A stretch of DNA of 64,000 nt, from NCBI GenBank assembly GCA_009767595.1, contig VSDK01012554.1:15001-79000 (forward strand). The letters are read 5' to 3'. This DNA is from Symbiodinium kawagutii (taxonomy: Eukaryota > Sar > Dinophyceae > Suessiales > Symbiodiniaceae). Every line of letters starts with the position of its first letter. The stretch's first letter is position 1. Position numbers and translations under genes: made by a program. The notes beneath the pieces are model-generated. The model saw only the letters and a list, made by a program, of their open reading frames with translations. It was not told where the DNA came from and ran no database searches. Positions 44,720 through 55,248 of the stretch are shown in pieces.

Positions 44720-44925
44720 CCAACCCTTGAGTCTGCTGACCCCAGCAACAGCCTCAACAGCCGCGTCAACGAACAACCGCTGTTCAGTTCTGATCTGCCA
44801 GGGTTCGCTTGATCTTTCAGGTGCTGAAAAGTGCGAAGTTTTGAGCCAAGTGTTGTGGATGCAAAAAACCAAGCCAGGTCCAAAGGTTGGATTCGCCAGA
44901 ACCCTGTTTTGGGTACCAAACCAAC
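44720..44925 (-). CDS. Possible minus-strand exon (206 nt), unrecognised
   Basis: Acceptor GGAGTACCCAG (44927-44926); donor GGTTGG|GTCAAC, which again resembles the family C terminus. Two minus frames are open throughout (VGLVPKTGFWRIQPLDLAWF... and WFGTQNRVLANPTFGPGLVF...), the second fitting the phase of the exon at 44549. A family A-like element lies directly upstream (44940-45028) and is open in the same frame. A plus-strand frame is also open, so this is tentative. Confidence 0.35.
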
Positions 44926-44939
44926 CTGGGTACTCCAAA

Positions 44940-45028
44940 TAGTGCTTTTTAAAATGGGGGTACTCCCAAATCTTCCTGTCTGCACCATTCATTCCAATTT
45001 GCGGCTCTCCCATTTTGAGATACACCCA
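44940..45028. repeat. Shortened family A element
   Basis: Right end CCATTTTGAGATACACCCA is typical; the left end TAGTGCTTTTTAAAATGGGG is diverged. Confidence 0.6.
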
Positions 45029-45121
45029 AATAAGCAGCAGTGAGGGTCTCCCCAAAACGACTCTCATCATTGCTACCCACTAAGACCATCTAAGACCTTG
45101 CTATTGGTCAGCTGCGCATCA

Positions 45122-45303
45122 TTACAGGAGCTTGCAAGTACTATGCTCCTTCGGGCCACACCAAGCGCCCACACTAGGGTGGTGCTGATTTAAGCACTCA
45201 AACCATCCCATCTCTTCCGCTTCCAATGCTTGCTGAAGGGGAGCTTTAGGAACCAAATCGGCATCAAACCTCAATTCGTTTGCCCTGAGAGTTGCGAAAC
45301 ATT
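45122..45303 (-). CDS. Unknown split gene (55.2 to 45.1 kb), terminal exon ending CKLL-stop
   Basis: Acceptor CTCATTGTTTAG (45305-45304). After two bases, 59 codons and TAA: CFATLRANELRFDADLVPKA-PLQQALEAEEMGWFECLNQH-HPSVGAWCGPKEHSTCKLL. It joins in phase with the exon at 46258, the Glu codon being formed across the junction. This is the last of eight exons whose phases all agree. The final Cys-x-x-Leu would be a geranylgeranylation signal if real (inference). The family is not recognised; composition and the long open frame make it convincingly coding. Confidence 0.5.
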
Positions 45304-45325
45304 CTAAACAATGAGTAATCATTGT

Positions 45326-45428
45326 GTGGTTGGTGGTTGCACTACCCCTATGAAAAAGATGCTTGTCAACCAACCAATTGTTAACAACTAATAGGGAAGA
45401 TAAAAAAATGTTCGAGACCACCAACCAG
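45326..45428. repeat. Family B inverted-repeat element
   Basis: GTGGTTGGTGGTTGCAC to GTTCGAGACCACCAACCAG, lying in the inferred intron just upstream of the exon at 45303. Confidence 0.75.
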
Positions 45429-46257
45429 TTGTTGTTGATAAAGCATTACCTTTCTTAAGAACCACGAAGTCTCATGAGAAATGATCCGTGATCGCGAAGC
45501 AAGCACTTGACAATTCACCTGGTGCCCGACAGAACCAAGGTCACTAAAAACCTTGTTCCCCTTGGCGATTCCTGGTTTCTTCGCGTGGCCACGGTGAACC
45601 ACTTGGCCGGATTTGACGGCAGCCCATGGTACCCGACATCATTCCGGCGGTTTGTTGTGCTTCCCGGCAGTTTCATATTTCACAGGCCTTTACAAAACAA
45701 TTGCCAGGCAATAGTTGACTAAGATGACCAGAATTTAGATCGCCAAAGAGGTCCTTTTCCTAACTTAGGACGGACAATCTTAAATCCTTCTTGCTTGCTA
45801 CTTGCTATTGCCTTTGTGTAGGACACATCAGTTTGAACTTGATTTGGTTGCATCTCCAAATCCTTCATCACCACTGTTCCCATTGCTCTTTTGAGAATGA
45901 ACAACTATCATTGATCAGTGTCATCATGGATGTACCAAAAAATAAGTATCATAAATATCAATTGTCACTGTGTGTATATCAATACCGACTACGATGGTTA
46001 GTATTTATGTCTATGTAAATTCAATGACCATGGTCATTCCTATATCTGAAAGTCATTTCATGGCTGTTCATTGTCATTAATATTGGTATTGTCATTCTTA
46101 TTAGCATATCAATGATCATTAAATTCATGTGATGTGCAATGTAACAATCTGATCTTATCACTGGTCAAAATAACAATTGTCTGCATTCACAATTTGATGT
46201 GACCACTATCACAATGAGAACCGATGGTCATTATCATCATTGTGAGCATCTGTTCAC
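45429..46257 (-). other. Remainder of inferred intron
   Basis: Apart from the family B element this is AT-rich filler (ATCAATTGTCA, ATTGTCATTA patterns). A minus-strand frame at 45381-45602 is open without family signature. Confidence 0.4.
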
Positions 46258-46319
46258 CAGGGATGATTTCCCATCGCAGCAGTTTGCACACGCCTTCAGC
46301 GTTGGAGGAGCCGCTGGGC
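46258..46319 (-). CDS. Unknown split gene, exon (62 nt)
   Basis: Acceptor GCTACCCCAAATTTAG (46321-46320), donor CCCTG|GTGAAC. One base, 20 codons (PSGSSNAEGVCKLLRWEIIP), one base. Start phase matches the exon at 47890 and end phase the exon at 45303. Confidence 0.45.
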
Positions 46320-47889
46320 CTAAATTTGGGGTAGCAACGACATGACAAGTTCAGAGGAGCAACGGGTGATGATCGTTACTGGGTAGAAAATCCAGCATCT
46401 ATGATCGTAGTTCTACCTGTAAAAATGTAGCGACTTTCAGCTTCCAGGTCAGTTTGCCAGAGGGTACCCCTAATTTACTGTAATGCTGCGGCATTCTGAA
46501 ACTCCTGGATTAACATGATGAATCCTGACTCCACACGATGAATCACGATGAATATTGTTACCCGAGGATGCAACGTGTTAATCCAAGATTAAGCCACTCG
46601 TGGGTTGTTCCATCGGGGGCAGCTTGTTCCTAGGCACTTTGCAGGAATGAACCAAGAGGATCGATGATCTGCAGTGAGTCGTGGACTCATGCACAAAGAA
46701 GCCAAACTGGTGGGGGACCCATGTCAAAAAACCGCTTTTCTTGTCATTGTCTCATTACAAGTCGAACCAGTAGAGCGCTTGTCATTGTGGTTGATAAATA
46801 TCTTGCCGCAAGCTGCTTATGACATTGGTAAAGCTCAAACACTTGGTCATAGTGATTCTAAGGTATCTCTGTGCCATGTTTGTGTCATTTCAATGGTCAC
46901 ACGGCGACGGCAACAAGAAAATTGTGGTGGTGCGTGATCAGCGGTAGCCAATGTATCCCGATACATTCATTACCAAAATCATTACCCATCAGTGGTCACT
47001 ACCAGTGAGAGCAGCTGCTTTGAGCTGCTGTTCACATCACCAATATATTTGCACATTTTGTCCGGTAGATTCAAAGATAGATAAGTAGATAGATTAGACT
47101 AGATTAGATTAGAATAGATTAGATTCGATTAGATTGAAGTAGAGGGGATTAGATTCGATAAGATTAGTTTAGATTAGATTAGATTATCTAGGTTAGATAG
47201 ATAGAGACCTGATACATAGATTGGTAGACAAATCGATCGACAAAGGTACAATTCATAGATACCAAAGTGACCACTGGGGCACGACCATACAGATTTACAG
47301 CCGGCCAGTGTTCAGCAATTGTTGGTTCTGATGTTGCTGAGCATCCACTGAGGTGTGGTTGTTACTTCGCGTAGAGAATCCCTGGCATTGAGCTTTATGA
47401 ATCTCTATACTCGTTCTTGATGATCACCACAGCTATATCAGCCAGTTGACAAGCGACCATCAACAGTTAGGCTACACAACGTTGCCCTTCACTGAAGGTG
47501 TGCTTATTAACCCCAGAACATCCAATAGGAATGTGGTTGGTTATTGCTTCTTATTGCCGCTGATTGTTGGTTCCCCCTGATTTTGCTTGTTAACCCCGGT
47601 GACAACAAATCATAATCATTCAGCATGCTTAAGCAACATGAACCAGCTATACTGGATAATAGCTATCACATGTTCACGCGTACATCTATACATATATACA
47701 TATATATTTATATAAATAACTACATATACACATATACATATATAAACATAGATTTTTGAATGCTTGCTAGTGCTTGCTATCATACTTGAGCGTTCCCTAG
47801 CTGATGTTTGTGAATTTGTTCGTCATGGTTCAGCCCTAGCAGCGCTCCGGATGGAGACCTGGCTCAGCGCTCCGGATGGGCTTCCCTAC
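46320..47889 (-). other. Inferred intron (1.6 kb)
   Basis: Contains a TTAGA/GATTA pentanucleotide-like field (47075-47200) and TA-rich runs (47690-47750). A plus-strand frame at 46674-46937 is open but unrecognised. Confidence 0.4.
47075..47215. repeat. AGATT-rich short tandem repeats
   Basis: AGATTAGATTAGAATAGATT and variants, then TAGATAGATAGA. Confidence 0.9.
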
Positions 47890-47942
47890 GGTGTGCCGGC
47901 CATGAGCCACCAGACGTACAGAGCCCAGGCACGATCTTTGAC
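47890..47942 (-). CDS. Unknown split gene, exon (53 nt)
   Basis: Acceptor GCTCCCCATCTTCCCAG (47944-47943) is one of the best in the window; donor CACC|GTAGGG. 17 codons plus two bases: VKDRAWALYVWWLMAGT. A longer plus-strand frame (47764-47970) covers the same DNA; the strong minus-strand splice sites and the phase fit to both neighbours favour minus. Confidence 0.45.
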
Positions 47943-49051
47943 CTGGGAAGATGGGGAGCACGCGTGGTGAAGGATGGTCAATGGTGGATGCAACGGTTAA
48001 GGATGGTTGATGATGAGGTCATGGTGAATGATCATTGATGTCAAGGAGGATGGTTGACGATGGGTTGATGATAATGATGATTTGTGATGATTGATGATTG
48101 ATAGGGATGTGATAAGCTGATGGTGATAATAATGGTTCAGAATGCGGATCAATGATGGCGAAGGTTGATGATAGTCAATGCTGCTCCTGAACAAGTGGTT
48201 CATGATAGTGGATGTGGTTCATAGTGTATGGTTGATGATGTGAATTAGTTCATAAGGGAGTTATTGGTGAATAATTTTTGGAGAATGATTTGCGCACAGC
48301 TACTGAGTCCATCATTAGTGCAACAAGCAGAGAACCAACACGAATGGCAATGGCAATCATGACACTGGTCGCCAAAACAACGATGAGCTGGAACCGGACT
48401 AGTTCACCCTTCGGGCGTTTCGAGCGCAACGTTTTCAGCTGGGGCCTCTGGTCAGTGGTGGTGGCTTTTTGGGATTTCATATGATTTCATGATGGATACC
48501 AGATTCCAACTGGTTAGATGTTGTTGTCCATCAACCGCATCATACATTTCAGTAAAGTGCAGGATAATCGCAACAAAGAGAATTGCCTGTTGAACAAGAC
48601 GTGATCGAAGTCGTGCAGACAATCATGTGTATTTCAATCTCCAAGTATCACTAAGAAGGACATGTGTTCCAGAAGTGCCGCCCCAGACCTACATCAACAG
48701 CTGGCGATTCACAGCTGATTTATCATCTGGCTGCCAAACTATTGGTCGCACAAAAAACCCTTGGTGTAGTTCATCGATTTCAACTAGTCATAGTCAGTAA
48801 TGATAGTACTGATACTTGACGATTAATAATACCATAATCAACTAGATTAGTTTTGGTAGTGACTACTAGTCACTATAAAACTAATAATGGTATCATGACT
48901 AGTTTCATAGTGACTACTATAGTATCATTACTAGTCATGGTACTACTACGATTTCAACATAACTAGTCATGGATAGTCATGGTATCACAGCACCATTTCA
49001 AGCCCATGCTAGTGACCACTGGGGCCCCATGACTCGGTGCTGCCGCCCCAC
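47943..49051 (-). other. Inferred intron (1.1 kb)
   Basis: GGATGGTTGATGATG filler (47980-48240) and ACTAGTCATGGTA filler (48770-48990). No element of family A, B or C recognised. Confidence 0.4.
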
Positions 49052-49084
49052 CTTGGCAGGACCAAGGCCCAGGAGCATCAAGAC
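49052..49084 (-). CDS. Unknown split gene, micro-exon (33 nt)
   Basis: Acceptor CATCTGCTCCACTCAG (49086-49085), donor CCAAG|GTGGGG. Eleven codons, phase 0-0: VLMLLGLGPAK. Very short, but both splice sites are strong and phases fit. Confidence 0.4.
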
Positions 49085-49604
49085 CTGAGTGGAGCAGATG
49101 AGGTTTAATCAGTGGTCAATGGTGGTTAATGAATGGTGGTTAATGGTGGTTAATAGTAGTTTTCGCAGCTTTCGCACTTGCTTCCATGTGAGAATGGAGA
49201 TGAAATGCGTCGGGCTCAGGGTGGTTAATAGTAGTTAATAAGTGGTTAATAATAGTTAATGAGTGGTTAACAAGTGGTTAACGAGTGATTATAACTCTTT
49301 AGTTGTGAGTGTTTAGTAGTGGTTGATAGTGGGTGGAAGTGATTAATGGTGGTGATAAATTGTTACAAGTGGTTGTAAGTGGTTAGTTTGCAGAGATTCT
49401 CCCCGGTTTTTATGGTTGGTGGTTTATGAGCTTATATCGGAGAATACGGAATAGAATACAGAGAGAATCTGCTACAAGATATTTTTGTGGGGAGGTTATT
49501 TTCTCGGGGAATAGATGGGATTATAGTGGTTAGTAATAGAGGATTATATGGTATGATATACGGAGACGGCTGAAAAAAATATCTAATCAACAATCAGACC
49601 AATA

Positions 49605-49710
49605 TGGGGGATTCTGAAGCCATAGGGGACCCCCAAAGTTATGGTTGGTTTATTGCTATAAATGGTAAATTACAATGATTTAGGGGGAACCCTATTTTGA
49701 GAAAACACAC
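49605..49710. repeat. Family A inverted-repeat element
   Basis: TGGGGGATTCTGAAGCCATA to CCCTATTTTGAGAAAACACA, with GGGGACCCCCAAAG inside. Confidence 0.7.
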
Positions 49711-50136
49711 ACACATATATACATAATGTATTGCATATGGATAGACAAAAAAACTAAAAATGGATCATTGAATCAATGGATAGATACTGTAGAGATACGC
49801 AACCACATAAGTCGTAGTCTTGGCCAGGCCGGTTATGCCACATGACCTTGTATGAAGCTACAGACCTGAAAAACTGTCCGACCAGATTGGATTTGGGAGT
49901 CAGATCAGAGCCTCACTAACCTCTTGTCACGCATGGCGCTCATGTCGTTGGAAATCGGGACGCCATGCCACCCAGTAGCCATTGACGAACTTGTGAACTG
50001 GCGGCTTTCTTCATCAAACAAGTTGGATCAAGCAAGATGGATCAAACAACTAGTGCTTTCTTCACAAGTTGGATCAAGCAAGATGGATCAAACATCACCT
50101 CCCAACAAACAACTTGCATCATCAAACAAGTTGGAT

Positions 50137-50174
50137 CAACCTGGAAGTTGGATCTAATTTCAACTTCCAGGTTG
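50137..50174. other. Perfect 14-bp inverted repeat with 10-base loop
   Basis: CAACCTGGAAGTTG (50137-50150), loop GATCTAATTT, CAACTTCCAGGTTG (50161-50174). TTGGAT stands on the outer side of both arms. It lies 26 bases inside an inferred intron. Confidence 0.85.
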
Positions 50175-50199
50175 TTGGATCACACATCGGTTCCATCAC

Positions 50200-50307
50200 C
50201 TCCCAACAAACTGCAGCGACCGCCGTGACCACTTCAAGCTGTGCAGCGACCGCCGCCTTCACCACCAGCCCCCATGGACCAACTCCAGGCCCCCATGGAC
50301 CGACTCC
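50200..50307 (-). CDS. Unknown split gene, exon (108 nt)
   Basis: Acceptor GTGACAGCTTAG (50309-50308), donor GGGAG|GTGATGG. 36 codons in phase 0-0: GVGPWGPGVGPWGLVVKAAV-AAQLEVVTAVAAVCWE. A GVGPW duplication precedes an alanine/valine-rich helix. Product unknown. Confidence 0.45.
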
Positions 50308-52210
50308 CTAAGCTGTCACACCGGGACCACTCCAAAGGTCAAGAGCCTAGGCTCGGAAGCGGTAAATCCGCAGTTGCGCGGCAGCTGGGAAGCGGCTTCC
50401 TGATAGGTTTCTTGATGGTTCCTGATGGCTCTTGATGATTCTTGATGGTTCTGAATCGTTCTTGGTTGTAATGAGTGATATTGATGGTTGATCGTTGATA
50501 TTGATGGTTGAGCAATGATTATAGGTTGATAGTGGCGGTCAATGGTTTAGCAGCAGGTCAACAGTGGCTGATAATACTTTAGCCAATCATGTGAAGAACA
50601 GGCAGCCGTATCACTCACAACCTATTGATCATTGGTGGAATTGCTTGATTTTGCTAGGATTCTCAGAATCGATTGTACGTATTGCCAATAGACGAAACAA
50701 ACATGACATACATACGTGTAAACAGCATAGCATCTTGATGTAGTTGGTATAACAGCTGACTTCTGTATTAGGTATGTACAGACTATGTGGTGGAGTCATA
50801 CGCCGGTGATATAACAAAGGGTGTGGATTCCTAAGATGGCACACGTTCGTTGTTGATAGCTAGTCATCTCTTATTGCCTGCTAGTGAGAGGGCCCCTGAC
50901 TTGGCTGTGAGATGCTCGCTTCATGGATCAAAGTTTAGCATCGCCAATAGCAGTCTCAAGCAGCGAAAATTGGCTACAACCGAAGCTTAGGATGGAGGAA
51001 AGGTGGCTTGATAGTTTGATACGAAGCCATCATCACAATGGTTTTGCTAGGCAGTAAAAATTTTGCAACGACCACAAAAACATACAAAAACATGAGACCA
51101 ACATGAGACCGACAACAACAATCGCAACAATACATACACAAGTGATTCAACGACTGCTGAGCTGAGATTCACAGTTGCTTGACCAACATTTTTGGCCAAT
51201 GCTTCGAGTTCAAGGTTGGGGCCTGATCCTCAGCAGTGATATGATCACCATGGCACCATGGTTTTGCTCAAGTCCTGACAGATGTGGCTGATGCTTGTGG
51301 CCTCAACTTGCTGGTCGGTGGTTGAACCACCCCGATGAAAAATATGCCTGCCAACCAACCAACCATTTGTGAATACGTTGGAAAATGCAATAATGTTTGA
51401 AACCACCAACCAGGCTACTTTGGGGCAATCAGTGCGGATACTACACCATGGCAATCAACAACTCTGCCAAAAGTTCCGACACTTTGTAGGCATTGGGATG
51501 CACCCGGGTATCAATATGTTCACTAGTTCTTAACAATAAGGACCTAAGCACACAAATATTTGCATTTCTGAGAAAACAAGTAGTGAACATGCCCTCGGAA
51601 TAGTCATGATCATTCCCTTTAACTGCTTCACCAAGTGAGAGCCCTAATCCCTGTGATTATATAAGAATCACCATGCGATCTCCGCTGATGGTTGATCACA
51701 TAATCAACCTGGACACCTACAACAGCAGAATATCCTGGCCATCTGTCAAATTGGTGGGCAACCCCCTCTCCCATGAGTTGTACTGTCCTGAATGCATAGG
51801 ACGGTGATCTTCATTGCTCGTGCATGATCAACATTAAGAGCTGCAGCAAGCGCGAAATCGTTACATGATGTTGCAATTCTCTAGTTGAAAAAGGATCTTG
51901 ACCGGTTGGTGGTTAGTTGCCCCATCCCAGAAACTGGGCGGAAGTCACATAGATGCCATCATCCTAGGTTGAAAATGAGCCAAATCGACAGTTCAACCAC
52001 CAAGTACTTCACCATAGTTCGCAGGTGATTGACCAAAAGCGAGTTAACCAACTAGTTCACCATAGGAAGTGCTTGCTTCACCATCAACCACCATTGTTGA
52101 TCAACAACTCACTGACCAAACTGACCGTTGTCGGACCCATCGTGGCACCCCTCGGCCTGTGGCACCCCTGGAAGGGCCTACGCCTATGCTGGGCACTCCG
52201 ACACACTCAC
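50308..52210 (-). other. Inferred intron (1.9 kb)
   Basis: Contains a family B element (51311-51413) and filler (GGTTCTTGATGG at 50400-50450). No other feature recognised. Confidence 0.4.
51311..51413. repeat. Family B inverted-repeat element
   Basis: CTGGTCGGTGGTTGAACC to GTTTGAAACCACCAACCAG. Confidence 0.75.
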
Positions 52211-52240
52211 CGCGCCACCCGTGAGACTCACTAAGCACAC
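52211..52240 (-). CDS. Unknown split gene, micro-exon (30 nt)
   Basis: Acceptor GCTCAGCCGCTGCCAG (52242-52241), donor GCGCG|GTGAGT (textbook). Ten codons in phase 0-0: VCLVSLTGGA. Alternative open frames exist, so this exon rests on its splice sites and phase. Confidence 0.35.
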
Positions 52241-53298
52241 CTGGCAGCGGCTGAGCAGCCGGCAATAGAATTGTAATAGATGGGATGATCAAATAGATCA
52301 GTAGCGGTCAATTAATTGAGTTCATTGTCATGAGAATTACTTACAGCATAAATTATACAGTAGTGAGGTTAGATTATTCTAGTACTGACTAGCAATAGAC
52401 TATTAATAGATGGGCAGTCCACTATTACTAGTGATGGATGGTTGCTGCTTAGAATAATTGCACATACTAGCGGCAAATAAATGATTGATTAAAAATGGCC
52501 GATTTGCTAGCCATGTATGGGAGCCAAAAATGTGTTGATGGCTTGGGATGACAACTACCGGGCGCCACCGTGGCTGGTGACATGTGCATACGCACATGTG
52601 ATACATATATGAACCAAAATATAATGTGGGGTGCCCTACAAACCTAGAACATATCTGAACGGTTCTGCATGTGACAAACCATTATGTAGCCCTCGCGGAA
52701 GCCTAGACAAACTCTTGAAACCAAGTGGGGTGGCAAAGTTCCACTCGTGGCAAAAAAGGCTATGATTTTCGATCATGAATTCAGACCACTAATCAACCTC
52801 GAATCAACCGAGTAGCCACCATCGAACATCATGAATTAACCATTGAATCACTTACAAGTAACTAACACCACGAATCATTGTATAGACATGTACTGTATCA
52901 ACGTCTTCACACTCATCATCCATGAATTGGTCACTATCCGGAGGTGCCCACCTCAAGCATTCCCAATGAATTGATAAGCACCAGCAACATCCATTAACCA
53001 TTATCTCTGTTCATAGCCATTGGTGGTACGAGCAGCATCCAACAGTAGCCATTATAAAGAGGCTAACTCACCAGCGAACTTGGGTACACCAATGAACCAG
53101 ACAAACTCAGGTGCAACATTCATCAACCATTCTTCATCAACCATCAATTTAACCATTATTAATGGCCTTATTCATCAACCATTATTCATCAACCAGTATT
53201 AATTAGCCATTGGTTTAACCATTAATCAACCATTAACCATTGATATTCATTAACCATTCATCCACCAACCCTTGGAACCATCGGCACCACCGTGGCAC
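52241..53298 (-). other. Inferred intron (1.1 kb)
   Basis: ATCAACCATTAATCAACC filler, especially 53100-53270. No element recognised. Confidence 0.35.
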
Positions 53299-53372
53299 CT
53301 GGCTGATGCCCTGCAGCGAGGTCAAGAGCACACTGGTGGAGCTGATGGCCTCAGCGGAGCGTCCCGTGACCT
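53299..53372 (-). CDS. Unknown split gene, exon (74 nt)
   Basis: Acceptor CGTGTACCGCTTAG (53374-53373), donor CAGCCAG|GTGCCA. Two bases then 24 codons: VTGRSAEAISSTSVLLTSLQ-GISQ. Start phase matches the exon at 55186, end phase the one at 52240. A plus-strand reading ending at GTGGGTAAG is also possible and is the main alternative. Confidence 0.4.
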
Positions 53373-53802
53373 CTAAGCGGTACACGGTGGGTAAGGGGAG
53401 AATCACCAACAACAAACCTATGGTTTGATACTGGTTTAATAATGGATAATAATGGTTTATAATAGGGGATAATAAGATAATAATGGTTTAATAATGGTTT
53501 AATAATAGTTTAATAATGGTTTGTAATGTTTTATCACCCTGATACTGGTTAAGGTGGCAGGTACCAGGTTTTAATAATGTTTTAATCATAGGGGATAATA
53601 GATGGTTAGGATGGCTTAATGATGGTTAATAATGGTTTATAATAGGGGAGAATCACCAACAAACTTCTGATTAGATAGCTACTATATGGTGGTTCCTTAA
53701 AATGGGTGATCTCTGAGTACCTGGTCGGCTGACAAATGGTTGATGAATAGTTGATGAATGCATGAGCCCTGTCCATAATACGGGGGATGTGCCAACTATA
53801 TA

Positions 53803-53908
53803 TGGTGGTTTCTCAAGCTATGGGGAACCCCAAAAGTCATGCTTGGAGCTGAGTTGGTTCAAAAGCTGGATGATGACTGGGGGTGCCCCTTATTTCGAGA
53901 AACACCCA
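53803..53908. repeat. Family A inverted-repeat element
   Basis: TGGTGGTTTCTCAAGCTATG to CTTATTTCGAGAAACACCCA. Confidence 0.8.
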
Positions 53909-55045
53909 GGTGGGTTCATGAAATTGATTGATGAAAGGTTGATGATGAATGCGTTTTTTCCATGAACAGTTGACTAATTCGGTGGCAAATGGTCGATGAA
54001 CAGTTGATTAGTGCTTGTTGATAATTATATAATGATGCTCAGAAATCGTGCATTCATCCTACCTCTTGTTGCTTGTGACTTTTATCATCTAGCTGCTGGC
54101 TTACGATTGAATGAATCAAACCATCAAACCATGATCACCGGCAATTCCCAACACAACTGGTCAGACTATCCCCATTTTGCATACTTAGTTTCAATCATGC
54201 AGAGAATATCACGAGCAAAGTACTGTATCCGTGGCACATCCCATAGATGACTGAACTAGGTATCAAGCACTTAGGACGTTCATGCATTTTTGGGATTATT
54301 GGTAACAACTCAGCTCACCACATAGTTGTTGTATCCTCCGTTCTTGTTGGTGATCACGGCAGCTGTTTATCCAGTGAACCATCATCACCCTGATAATCCG
54401 ATAGCAGTAGTCACTAACGAAAACAATTTATTCATGGCTGTTGAACAACTATCATCAATCGTTAAACAACTATTTAACCAGGAGTCATGAACCTTCCATT
54501 TAAACTATTGTGATTAAACCATTACAGCATGACCACTAGCAATGTCACAAAAGCAAGCTGTTGGGATGTTCATCCATATTTGGGATGTTGTGATCTTCAT
54601 CCATATTTGGGATGTAAGGACCCAGACCCATACCCGTATCACTGATAAAGCTCTAGTATCACTCACTAATACTCAATGATCAGAACCATATAGCAGTCAA
54701 TCATGAAAATAGTCTTATGGTAGTCATTGATAATCATATGGTAATGATCATCACCAAATTGTCATCCATAAATAGATATGTTGAATCATCATCCCCGTGG
54801 AGTAAGAACATAGGCAAAAACACTTCACCGAGCGAGTATCCCACAAAACAATTAGCTCTAGTGAAGAAAAAAACATTATCATAGATCATCGCAGAATCAT
54901 TCCTATCATAAGACATATTACATTATCACCAAAAACACTATCACATGATGAAAAATAAATATATTATTGGGTGTATTGTAATTTCAAACTACTTATCATT
55001 ATCCCAGCCAACTATTTACTGTTAAACTGATGGTTGATCAACATC

Positions 55046-55150
55046 AGGGTGTTTCTCAAAATGAGGAACCCCCCAGTCATCATTCACTAAACTAGTTTTT
55101 GGTAATAAACCAACCATAACATTGGGGTCCCCTATCTTGAGGAACCACCA
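55046..55150. repeat. Family A inverted-repeat element
   Basis: AGGGTGTTTCTCAAAATGAG to CCTATCTTGAGGAACCACCA, 36 bases from the exon end at 55186. Confidence 0.8.
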
Positions 55151-55185
55151 TATGGATCACTACCATCATGGATCACAACCACCAC

Positions 55186-55248
55186 CAGGATCCCCCAGGT
55201 GTCGCACCAGGCACAGCAAGGAGGTCACCGCTTCGGTACCAGCACGAC
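55186..55248 (-). CDS. Unknown split gene, exon (63 nt)
   Basis: Acceptor GGCTTTACCTGCAG (55250-55249), donor ATCCTG|GTGGTG. Two bases, 20 codons (RAGTEAVTSLLCLVRHLGDP), one base. The plus strand also offers CAG|GT boundaries because the sequence is partly palindromic, but the minus-strand product is more protein-like and joins in phase. Confidence 0.42.

Larger units (their letters stand above)
49085..50199 (-). other. Inferred intron (1.1 kb)
   Basis: AGTGGTTAATAGTAGTTAAT filler, a family A element (49605-49710), a duplicated CAAGTTGGATCAAGCAAGAT motif (about 50020 and 50068) and a 14-bp hairpin (50137-50174). A GC-rich piece at 49920-50004 could hide another small exon. Confidence 0.4.
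53373..55185 (-). other. Inferred intron (1.8 kb)
   Basis: TAATGGTTTAATAATGG filler (53440-53640), a partial (about 53695) and a full family A element (53803-53908), a duplicated CATCCATATTTGGGATGT motif (54560-54615) and another family A element (55046-55150). Confidence 0.4.

Noticed and set aside
47764..47970. 68-codon plus-strand frame
   Set aside because: The minus strand has better splice sites and phase agreement; the plus frame is kept only as an alternative.
53240..53428. Plus-strand exon ending at a GTGGGTAAG donor
   Set aside because: Attractive donor, but the minus-strand reading has both splice sites and fits its neighbours in phase.
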